Below are positions 25,220 to 33,648 of a DNA stretch of 49,718 nucleotides, piece after piece. Position numbers and translations under genes: made by a program. The notes below the pieces were generated by a model. That model was not told where the DNA came from, did not search any database, and saw only the letters and a program-made list of their open reading frames with translations. The stretch is from Labilithrix sp. (GTDB lineage: Bacteria; Myxococcota_A; Polyangia; Polyangiales; Polyangiaceae), in assembly GCA_019637175.1 (NCBI GenBank), contig JAHBWD010000067.1, positions 1-49,718 on the forward strand, in the 5' to 3' direction. Numbering within the stretch: the stretch's first letter is position 1; each line of letters opens with the position of its first letter.

Positions 25220-25480
25220 TCAAGCCATGGCGGGAGCGGTCGGGCGCGTCCGATCGAGCCCGTCGAGGAATTCGAATGGATCGACGGCGGCGGCGCGGAG
25301 CAGCGCGGCGACGAGCGCCGGGCTCAACGTCGCCGTCTCCGGCACGACGACCTTTCCGTCGTCGCCGTCTACGTCGCGCACCATGGTCGCGAGACCGGCC
25401 GCGCGAGAGTCGATGCGGAAGCCGAGCCGCGACAGCGTCGCGACGAGCTCGGAGCCAGAGAGATGGGGAAGCGCAAGCAT
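25220..25480 (-). CDS. HicA-fold protein without the catalytic His
   Basis: An 86-residue protein that follows the HicA pattern closely: LPHLSGSELVATLSRLGF (helix 1), a strand pair around DSRAAGLATMVRD, KVVVPETATLSPALVAALLRAA and EFLDGLD. HicA toxins are small double-stranded-RNA-binding-fold mRNases with a catalytic His in a GSHxxxR/K turn; here the turn reads AAGLATM and the His is absent. No HicB antitoxin is next to it. The start MLALPHL is chosen because it begins the fold. It is probably a nuclease-dead relative that kept the fold for binding RNA or protein; this is inference. It lies 31 bases upstream of the pseudo-receiver gene on the same strand. Confidence 0.68.
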   Translation of the reverse strand: MLALPHLSGSELVATLSRLGFRIDSRAAGLATMVRDVDGDDGKVVVPETATLSPALVAALLRAAAVDPFEFLDGLDRTRPTAPAMA

Positions 25481-25740
25481 GGTGTCATGGATCGAAGCAA
25501 CGCGAGTGCCGATGCGGCCCTTGCGACAACGCCGCTCGCTCGCTTCGTCGGGTCGCGTCGTTTCGCGTGCGGCTTCCTCCCGATCGCGCGCGACGCGAGT
25601 CGGCCGGGCGTAGCCGAACGTCACTCCGTGGCGAACGTCGCGCGCTGGGCCCCGGCCGTCTGCGACTTGGTGTTGGGGAAGCTCCGATCGCAGTCGATCG
25701 ACGTCGCCATCTCGTTCCGGCCGGGTTATGCTGCGTGCGA

Positions 25741-26202
25741 ATGCGCGTCGTGAAACGCCCGCTCGTTCTCGTCGTCGACGACGGCCGGCAGCACGTCACG
25801 CTGCTGCGCCTCGCGCTCATGGAGCGCGGCTTCGCCGTCGTCGTCGTGCTCTCCGCCGAGGGCGCGCGCACGATGGTGCGCGAGAAGCCGGTCGACGCCG
25901 TCTTGACGACGCTGCCCCTCGAAGCCGCGTCCGAGATCCTGCGCGACTTCGGCGAAGCGCGTCCGCACGTCGCGGTCGCGATCGTCTCCGAGGGCGCCGA
26001 AGAGGCGGCGCGCGCCGCGGGCTTCGACTTCGCGCTCGCGCGCCCGATCGACTTCGGCGAGCTCGACGCTGCGCTCCGCGAGCGCATGAGCCGTCGCCGG
26101 AGCGGCACGCGCGCCCGGGCGAAGGCGCGAACCGTCACGGACGCGGCGAGCAATGGCGGCGGACGGTCGCGAGCAGGGTCGCGAGATCCACGGGCTTCGT
26201 GA
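25741..26202 (+). CDS. Second receiver-fold protein lacking the phospho-acceptor Asp
   Basis: A 153-residue protein: residues about 6-118 are a receiver fold (PLVLVVDDGRQHVTLL, ALMERGFAVVVVLSAEGA, DAVLTTLPLEAAS, VAVAIVSEGAEEA, FALARPIDFGEL). Thr57 stands where the phospho-acceptor Asp belongs, and Arg replaces the conserved Lys before Pro, so two of the key residues are gone although the acidic pair DD13-14 remains. The C-terminus is a basic Arg/Ser/Gly tail. The ATG follows a region with no clear Shine-Dalgarno sequence. The 3' 68 bases overlap the convergent genuine response regulator, so the exact end of function in the tail is uncertain. Confidence 0.75.
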   Translation: MRVVKRPLVLVVDDGRQHVTLLRLALMERGFAVVVVLSAEGARTMVREKPVDAVLTTLPLEAASEILRDFGEARPHVAVAIVSEGAEEAARAAGFDFALARPIDFGELDAALRERMSRRRSGTRARAKARTVTDAASNGGGRSRAGSRDPRAS

Positions 26203-26521
26203 GCCAGCCGTCGACAGCGAGCTTCTTGCCGATGGCGTCGGGGTGTCGATCGGCGGTCACGAGCACCACCGGAATGTGACGCAGATCGGGCTCGGCGAGC
26301 TGCTCGGCGCGGAAGGTCGCGCCGTCGCAGTTCGGCATCATCAAGTCGAGCAGGATCATCCGCGGCGGCGCGTTCGCGCGAAGCCACGCGAGCGCCTGGT
26401 GCCCGTCGGGAACGGCGGCGACGCGGAGCCCGTGCTCGGCGAGGACCTCCTGCATCGTGTCGCGGATGTCGTAGTCGTCGTCGACGACGAGCACGTCGAC
26501 GTCGAGGGGCGCGTCATCCAT
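26135..26521 (-). CDS. Response regulator receiver paired with the adjacent histidine kinase
   Basis: A 128-residue receiver with a full set of key residues: DDD at 14-16, Asp59 in MILLDLMMPNCDG, Thr in VVLVTAD and Lys in GWLTKPVD. No output domain. Its start codon overlaps the end of the histidine kinase gene by eight bases on the same strand, so it is translated with it and is the likely phosphate acceptor. It overlaps the convergent pseudo-receiver at its 3' end. Confidence 0.93.
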   Translation of the reverse strand: MDDAPLDVDVLVVDDDYDIRDTMQEVLAEHGLRVAAVPDGHQALAWLRANAPPRMILLDLMMPNCDGATFRAEQLAEPDLRHIPVVLVTADRHPDAIGKKLAVDGWLTKPVDLATLLATVRRHCSPRP

Positions 26522-28328
26522 CGGCGTTGCCCGGCGTGTGAGGGAGCGTCAGGGTGAACGTCGCGCCGGCCCCGATCTCGCTCTCGACGACGATCGTGCC
26601 GCCGTGCGCGATCGCGAGCTCGCGCGCGATCCAGAGACCGAGGCCGAGGCCGCCGTAGTTCCGATCCGACACGGCACGCTCGAACCGGCCGAAGATCCGC
26701 TCCTGATCGCGCGAGGCGATGCCGATCCCGTGGTCGATCACCTGGAGGACGGCCGCGTCGGCGTCGCGCGCGCAGCGAACGTCGATCGGTCGGCCGCTGC
26801 CGTACTTGATCGCGTTCGAGAGCAGGCTCTCCACGATCCGCTCGACGCGCGCCGCGTCCCAGACGCCGACGCAGGGTCTGTCGGCGTCGACGCGGAGCTC
26901 GCAGCTCGCGCGCGCCGCGTCGTCGGCGAAGCGCGCGCACGCCTCGCGCGCCACGAGGGCGAGGTCGACCCTCGTGCGAACGAGCTCGAGGCCCCGCTCG
27001 TCGAGGCTCGTGATGTCGAGCAAGCCGTCGATGAGCCGCGCGAGCCGTCGCGTCTGGCCGACCGTTTTCTCGAGACGCGCGGCGACTCGCGCGGGATCCC
27101 GCGCGAGCGTGTCGGGCCCGAGCGACTTCAGGCTCTCGACCTGGAGCATGAGCGCGGCGAGCGGCGTGCGCAGCTCGTGCCCGGCGATGGCGAGGAAGGC
27201 GTCGCGCGCGCGGACCGCCTCTCGAGCGGCGCGGTACGCGCGGGCGTTCTCGATCGCGGTCCCCGCGCGACGGCCGATCTCTTCGGCCAGCTCGAGGTCG
27301 CGCTCGTCGAACCGGCGGTCGGGCATCGAGCTGATGAGGGTGATCGCGCCCTCGGGCGCGCCGCGCACGGTGATCGGGACGATCATGACCGATCGCAGCT
27401 CGCGGAGGACGCGGTAGTGGTCTTCGTCGCGCGCGGCCGAGCGCACCAGCTCGTCGGAGAGCTCGGGGTAGAGCTCGGGCTTCCCCGTGCGAAGGACGTT
27501 GGGGACGCCCGTCTTGGCGTTCTCGTTCGGCGGATACTTCGCGCGATACTCGGCGGCCATCGCGACCTTCGCCGGATCGGAGTGAGCGACCGCGAGCGCC
27601 TTGCGCACGCGGTCTTCGACCAGATCGACGATGCACCAATCGGCGAGCTCGGGTACGAGCGCGTTCGCCACCGCCTTGAGCGTCTCGGCGTAGTCGAGCG
27701 AGGCGGCGAGGCGCGACGTGGCCGCCGCGAGCAGGCGCGCGGCCTCGCGCTGTCGCTGCGAGAGTGTGACGTCGTGCCAGATGTTCACCGCGAGCTCGGG
27801 CACGCCATCCTCGTTCTTGATCGCGCTCGCGCGCACGAGAGACCACCACGCGCGACCGGTGCCGTGATGCTTCACTTGAAGGAGCATCGGCTCGGGCGAC
27901 TGACCGGCGAGCGCGCGGCGCGCAGGGAGCCGCGAAGCGTCGACCGGCGCCCCGCGCTCGTCGAGCACCTCGAAGCGACGCATGATCTCGCTCGGTGGCG
28001 TCTCGAGCATCACGCGCGCGTCGGCGAAACCGCAGATGCGCGCGGCCGCGTCGTTGGCGTAGAGCAGGCGTCCTGTGCCGTCTTGCACCGTCACGCCGTC
28101 CGACACGCCGCCCAGCACGACGTTGGCCTGCGCGAGCGTGGCGCGGTATTTCTCGGCGAGCGCAGAAGCGACGGCGGCCATCTGGGCACCCCACAATGAC
28201 ACCGCGAGGGCTCTGGTGGCTAGAGCGGTGGGACGCCGCATTCGATCGTGGAGCGAGGCAATTGTGTGGCCGACCTCGCGCGCGAGGCGGTTTGCCTCGT
28301 CGCCGTAGCGCAGACCGACAACTTGCAT
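26514..28328 (-). CDS. Sensor histidine kinase (PAS-GAF-HisKA-HATPase)
   Basis: A 604-residue cytosolic kinase. Residues 1-65 are helical. A PAS domain (about 66-185) contains GVSDGVTVQDGTGRLLYAN and ends with NIWHDVTLSQRQ. A GAF-like domain (about 195-365) contains LVPELADWCIVDLVED and MIVPITVRGAPEGAITLIS. HisKA carries the phospho-accepting His in IAGHELRTPLAALML (about 375-440). HATPase_c (about 480-600) has LLSNAIKYGSG, VIDHGIGI and GGLGLGLWIARELA. No receiver is fused; the partner receiver follows in the same operon. ATG 28328 is used because it precedes the first helix and leaves a short gap to the divergent HicA-like gene. Longer in-frame starts would overlap that gene. Confidence 0.94.
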   Translation of the reverse strand: MQVVGLRYGDEANRLAREVGHTIASLHDRMRRPTALATRALAVSLWGAQMAAVASALAEKYRATLAQANVVLGGVSDGVTVQDGTGRLLYANDAAARICGFADARVMLETPPSEIMRRFEVLDERGAPVDASRLPARRALAGQSPEPMLLQVKHHGTGRAWWSLVRASAIKNEDGVPELAVNIWHDVTLSQRQREAARLLAAATSRLAASLDYAETLKAVANALVPELADWCIVDLVEDRVRKALAVAHSDPAKVAMAAEYRAKYPPNENAKTGVPNVLRTGKPELYPELSDELVRSAARDEDHYRVLRELRSVMIVPITVRGAPEGAITLISSMPDRRFDERDLELAEEIGRRAGTAIENARAYRAAREAVRARDAFLAIAGHELRTPLAALMLQVESLKSLGPDTLARDPARVAARLEKTVGQTRRLARLIDGLLDITSLDERGLELVRTRVDLALVAREACARFADDAARASCELRVDADRPCVGVWDAARVERIVESLLSNAIKYGSGRPIDVRCARDADAAVLQVIDHGIGIASRDQERIFGRFERAVSDRNYGGLGLGLWIARELAIAHGGTIVVESEIGAGATFTLTLPHTPGNADG

Positions 28329-28368
28329 AGTGCACGCTTGCGGTATCCCGATTGCATGGCCTCCGGAC

Positions 28369-28656
28369 GTGGTTCCGCTCGTCGCTGTCTCGGGGGCTGA
28401 GTGCATCGAAGCGCTGCGTCTGGCGGGGTTCCGTCTGCACGTCGCCGCGGCCGAGGGCCGCGTGACGCTCGCGAGCGGCGTGCGTGTCGTCTCGGTTCCC
28501 GACGTCGCGATGCTCACGCCGACCGAGCTCTACGCCATCTTGCGCGACGCGGGCGTGACGTACAGCACGTTCCTCGACTTGCTCTCGGAGACGCCGACGG
28601 ACCCGGACGTGTCGAGGACGACGGGCATTCGCCGGCGCGTCGCCGAGAGCGCGTGA
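28369..28656 (+). CDS. Second HicA-fold protein without the catalytic His
   Basis: A 95-residue protein with the HicA layout: VAVSGAECIEALRLAGF (helix 1), LHVAAAEGRVTLAS (strand turn), VVSVPDVAMLTPTELYAILRDAG and STFLDLLSE. The HicA catalytic His in the GSH-type turn is replaced (AEGRVT). A Cys sits in helix 1. The C-terminal 20 residues are a charged tail. The start is probably GTG 28369; GTG 28330 would begin two bases from the divergent kinase start. It is divergent from the histidine kinase and so shares its control region. It is the second such protein within 4 kb, suggesting a repeated functional link between this fold and two-component genes. Confidence 0.62.
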   Translation: MVPLVAVSGAECIEALRLAGFRLHVAAAEGRVTLASGVRVVSVPDVAMLTPTELYAILRDAGVTYSTFLDLLSETPTDPDVSRTTGIRRRVAESA

Positions 28657-28776
28657 GCTGCGGTTGCGCCTCGACGAGGCACCGTGCCACGTCGGCGTGC
28701 GCCGTCGAACGATGACCAGGCGAGTCGCTGCCGCGTAAAGGTGCGTCGGTATGCGGCGTGCACCGCGGAGACACGC

Positions 28777-29030
28777 ATGGTCCGCCTGGAGGAGCGCGAG
28801 ATGATCGTCGAGACGTTGCTCGACTCGCTCGAGGTGGAACACTACGTACGCGGGCCGCTGCTCGCGACGGTCGCCGACGAGCTCGACGCGCTCGGGCTCG
28901 CGCGCGTGGCCGAGGCGGCGCGCGGCGTGCTCGCGTGTCTGGAAGCCGGTGCGCTCTCCGATTGGGACTTCGTGCGCGCGGTGGGCGCGCTTCGCGACCT
29001 CGTCCACGGCGCCAAGATCGTGTCTGCGGC

Positions 29031-29034
<4 letters not shown>
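28777..29034 (+). CDS. Small helical protein of unknown function
   Basis: An 85-residue all-helical acidic protein (MVRLEEREMIVETLL, LLATVADELDALGLARVAEAARG, DWDFVRAVGALRDLVHGAK). No family is recognised. Two starts are each preceded by a Shine-Dalgarno sequence: ATG 28777 (GGAG six bases upstream) and ATG 28801 (GGAGGAG six bases upstream), so the true N-terminus may be eight residues shorter. The stop overlaps the likely TTG start of the TreZ gene, so the two appear translationally coupled. Confidence 0.72.
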
Positions 29035-30704
<1,670 letters not shown>

Positions 30705-30747
30705 GCCTCGAGCGAGACGGATCGCCGCGGCACGAGCGCCGCACGTG

Positions 30748-31284
30748 TCATCGGATCACGGTCAGGTGGCGGCGGGCTTCGCGGAAGAGGCTGCGGAGCG
30801 GCACGCGCCGGCCCTCGCCGCCGTCGACCGCGGCCTGGCGCGACGCGAGGCGCGACTCGAACGGGCCGAGCGTCCAGCACGTCTCGGGCGCGAGCTCTTC
30901 GAGCGGCGTGCCGTCGTCGGCGAGGTTCTTGGGGCATACGTCGCGCGCTTCGACGAGCGCCTCGTCGTCGAGCCAGCGGAGAGGGAGCCCCTGCGTACGG
31001 CACACGTAGGGGCGATGCGCGTAGACGGTGCACGCGCCTTCGCCGTCGAGGAACGCGCACGCGCCCTCCTCGTGAGGCGCGCCGTTCTCGAGCAGATCGG
31101 CGTGATGGCGCGCGATCACTGCGGCCTCGATCTCGAAGACGGAGAGGCCGTCGGTGCAGCAGGAGCTGCAACCCGATCGGCAGCTCAGGCGGGCCCCGTG
31201 CGCCTGGGCGATCGGGCGCACCAGCTCGTCGACCGCGCCGTGAAGCGCCTCCACCCAGTCGATCGTTCGGGGATCCACGTCCAT
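30748..31284 (-). CDS. YkgJ-family cysteine cluster protein
   Basis: A 178-residue protein with the hallmark cluster CRSGCSSCC (35-43), followed by ACAFLDGEGACTVYAHRPYVCRTQG and a later DVCPKN and ETCW. This matches the YkgJ / Fe-S-oxidoreductase-like cysteine cluster family (CxxxCxxCC plus downstream Cys), thought to bind zinc or an iron-sulphur cluster; biochemical role not settled. No signal or membrane segment. It lies 55 bases from the divergent nitrilase-family gene and converges with TreZ. Confidence 0.9.
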   Translation of the reverse strand: MDVDPRTIDWVEALHGAVDELVRPIAQAHGARLSCRSGCSSCCTDGLSVFEIEAAVIARHHADLLENGAPHEEGACAFLDGEGACTVYAHRPYVCRTQGLPLRWLDDEALVEARDVCPKNLADDGTPLEELAPETCWTLGPFESRLASRQAAVDGGEGRRVPLRSLFREARRHLTVIR

Positions 31285-31339
31285 CGCGTCACGGAGCTAC
31301 CTCGGGGAGCCGTCGCCGTCGAGCTGGTAGTCTGTCGGG

Positions 31340-32047
31340 GTGCGCGTGACGGTGCTCGAGCTGCCGGCGACGTGGAACGAGCCCGCCGCGGCCCTCGCCG
31401 CGGTCGATCGCGAGCTCGAGCGCGGCCCGCGCACGGATCTCGTTCTCCTGCCCGAGGCTTCGCTGACGGGCTACGTCTCGCCCGAGGGCGACTTCGATCT
31501 CACGCGGTTCGCCGAGGGTCCCGGCGGACCGCTCGCGCGCGAGATCGCGGCGATCGCTTCGCGTCGCGGCGTCACCCTCGTCGCGCCGCTCGTCCTCCGC
31601 GAAGGCTCCGCTTGCTTCAACGCGATGATCGCGCAAGGCCCCGGCGGCGAGCGCGTCTTCACCTATCGCAAGCGTCATCCGTGGATCCCCGAGACGTGGG
31701 CGGCGGCGGGCGAAGTGGCGGCGCCGGTCGTGACGATCGGGCAAGCGCGCGTCACGATCGCGATTTGCTTCGACGTGCACTTCCTCGAGGAAGAGGCCTC
31801 GAGCGCGCTGCGCGCGTCGGATCTGCTCCTCTTTCCCAGCGCGTGGGTCGAAGAGAGCGACAGCCGACCTCTCCTCCTCGCCGAGATCGCGCGGACGTAC
31901 GGCGTCGCGGTCGCGAACGCGAACTGGGGGCCGGGCGTCGTCACCGTCGCGGGGCAGGGCGGATCGGCGATCCTCGACGGTCGAGGTCGCGTCCTCTCGC
32001 GGGTCGCGCCCGGCGCGGTGCGCGCCGATGCCGCGGTCGCGCCGTGA
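31340..32047 (+). CDS. Carbon-nitrogen hydrolase (nitrilase superfamily)
   Basis: A 235-residue amidohydrolase with the Glu-Lys-Cys triad in order: Glu in LVLLPEASLTGY (about 43), Lys in FTYRKRHPWIPE, and nucleophile Cys in IAICFDVHFLEEE. Further nitrilase signatures are the VANANWGPG loop and the GGSAILDGRGRVL closing strand. It hydrolyses a C-N bond of an amide, nitrile or carbamoyl group; the substrate is not readable. At 235 residues it is near the short end of the family. The start is GTG 31340. The next gene on this strand begins 50 bases downstream. Confidence 0.9.
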   Translation: MRVTVLELPATWNEPAAALAAVDRELERGPRTDLVLLPEASLTGYVSPEGDFDLTRFAEGPGGPLAREIAAIASRRGVTLVAPLVLREGSACFNAMIAQGPGGERVFTYRKRHPWIPETWAAAGEVAAPVVTIGQARVTIAICFDVHFLEEEASSALRASDLLLFPSAWVEESDSRPLLLAEIARTYGVAVANANWGPGVVTVAGQGGSAILDGRGRVLSRVAPGAVRADAAVAP

Positions 32048-32096
32048 CGCGGCGATCGAAGTGTGCGTCAGGCATGCGTGCTGCAGCGCCGCGGGT

Positions 32097-33089
32097 ATGG
32101 CAAGCGCGGCGCCGCGGATCGTCGTCACCGGTGCGGCCGGCAGCGTCGGCTGCGAGGTCGTCCGCGCGCTGGTCGCGCGCGGCGAGCGCCCGTGTGCGGT
32201 CGACCTCTCGGCGAGGGACGTGGCCGCGCTCCACGGGCGCGAGGTCGAGTCGGCGGGCCTCGACTACCGCGACCATCGCTCGTTCCGCGGCGTGCTCCGC
32301 GGGTGCTCGACGCTCTTCCTCGTCCGCCCCCCCACGATCGCCGACATGGAGACGACGCTGCTCCCGCTCATCGACGCCGCGGTCGCGCACGAGGTCGGTC
32401 ACGTCGTCTTTCTGTCGGTCGTCGGGGCGGACACGAACGCGCTCGTTCCCCACCACGCGGTGGAGAAGCACCTCGTGAAGAGCGGCCTGAGCCACACGCT
32501 GCTTCGTCCCGGCTTCTTCGCGCAGAACCTCGGCGCCTCCTATCGCTCCGACATCGCCGACGACGATCGCCTCTATCTCCCCGCGGGTCGAGGTCGCGTC
32601 GCGTTCGTCGACATCCGCGACGTCGCCGAGGCCGCCGCGGCGATCATCCTCGATCCGGGCGCGCATCGCGGCGCCGCCTATACCTGTACGGGGCCGGAGG
32701 CGCTTTCGTTCGAAGAAGCCGCGCGCCTCATCACCGACGTCATCGGTCGGCCGATCCGCTACGAGTCCGCGTCGATCGCCGGCTACGTGCGCCACCTGCA
32801 CCATCGCGGGCTGCCGCTCGATCAGATCGCGGTGCAGACGATCCTCCACGTCGGCGTTCGCTTCGGCCAAGGCGAGCGCATCGATCCCACGCTGGAGATG
32901 CTCCTCGGGCGACGCCCACGGACGCTCGCGGCCTACGTGCGCGACTCCGCGGATCTCTTCGCTTCGAGCCGCGCACTCTCGCCCACACGGCCGAACGCGC
33001 GGGAGAAACGACGGGTGGATCGCTCGCGGCCACTATCGTCGCGTGACGAGTCTGGTTACGACTTGCCGGTAGATGTACCGCACAAGTGA
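32097..33089 (+). CDS. NmrA-like NAD(P)-binding protein
   Basis: A 330-residue atypical short-chain dehydrogenase/NmrA-type protein. The Rossmann motif TGAAGSVGCEVVRALVARG is at the N-terminus, LFLVRPPTIADME and VVFLSVVGADTN follow, and LLRPGFFAQNLG is typical of NmrA/quinone-oxidoreductase-type relatives, as is the later VDIRDVAEAAAAII. The SDR Tyr-x-x-x-Lys pair is replaced (HHAVEKHL keeps Glu/Lys), so it may be a reductase of a special type or a redox sensor. The last ~40 residues are a basic tail. ATG 32097 is chosen since it directly precedes the fold. Its 3' end overlaps the following zinc-ribbon gene by 17 bases. Confidence 0.85.
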   Translation: MASAAPRIVVTGAAGSVGCEVVRALVARGERPCAVDLSARDVAALHGREVESAGLDYRDHRSFRGVLRGCSTLFLVRPPTIADMETTLLPLIDAAVAHEVGHVVFLSVVGADTNALVPHHAVEKHLVKSGLSHTLLRPGFFAQNLGASYRSDIADDDRLYLPAGRGRVAFVDIRDVAEAAAAIILDPGAHRGAAYTCTGPEALSFEEAARLITDVIGRPIRYESASIAGYVRHLHHRGLPLDQIAVQTILHVGVRFGQGERIDPTLEMLLGRRPRTLAAYVRDSADLFASSRALSPTRPNAREKRRVDRSRPLSSRDESGYDLPVDVPHK

Positions 33090-33615
33090 GAGCGTCTGTC
33101 CCGCGTGTGGTGGCGGCTTGGTGGGCTTGCGTTGCGCAGCGAGCGCCTCTTCGTTGCCCGCGTTCGGATGTTCGGCGTGCGGCGGGCTCTGGCTCGCGCC
33201 CGAGGCGGCGGTTCACGTGATGCGAGGGCTCGGCGACGCGCTCGAATCGAGCCTCGCGAGGGCGGGCAACACTCACGAGCGCGTTTCGGTCGTTCCACCG
33301 CCGCCTGATCTCGGTGAGCGAGGTTGCCCGCGCTGCGGCGTCACCATGATGCGCGTCACCGTCGGATCGATCGTCATCGACTCCTGCGTCGCTCACGGAA
33401 CCTGGTTCGATCGCGGCGAGCTCGACGGCGTCGTTTCGGCCTGCCGCAAGCTGAAGGCGCTGCAAGCGCCGGAGGATCCGAGCGTGATCGAAGGCGTCGC
33501 CGGCGCCATCACGTTCCTCGTCACCGGCACGGCGACGGTCGCCTGGAACCTGCTCGTCGCCATCGTCGAGATTGGCAGTCGCGCCTCGAGCGACAACGGC
33601 TCCGACGGGCGCTAG
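33073..33615 (+). CDS. Zinc-ribbon protein (zf-TFIIB type) with C-terminal membrane segment
   Basis: A 180-residue protein with two zinc ribbons: CPACGGG with CSACGGLWL (9-40), and CPRCGVTMMRVTVG with CVAHGTWFDRGEL (85-118), the second matching the zf-TFIIB pattern (CPxC, then CxxxHGxWxDxGEL). A hydrophobic helix (GAITFLVTGTATVAWNLLVAIVEI) near the C-terminus suggests a membrane anchor. Related small proteins are widespread in myxobacteria and of unknown role. It begins inside the 3' end of the NmrA-like gene, so it is probably cotranscribed. Confidence 0.85.
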   Translation: MYRTSESVCPACGGGLVGLRCAASASSLPAFGCSACGGLWLAPEAAVHVMRGLGDALESSLARAGNTHERVSVVPPPPDLGERGCPRCGVTMMRVTVGSIVIDSCVAHGTWFDRGELDGVVSACRKLKALQAPEDPSVIEGVAGAITFLVTGTATVAWNLLVAIVEIGSRASSDNGSDGR

Positions 33616-33648
33616 CCGCGCTGACTCGCGTTCGGCCGCGCACACCGC

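Noticed and set aside
25045..25740. N-terminal extension of the pseudo-receiver at 25741
   Set aside because: Translation is Arg-rich and mirrors the two minus-strand genes; the receiver fold begins right after ATG 25741.
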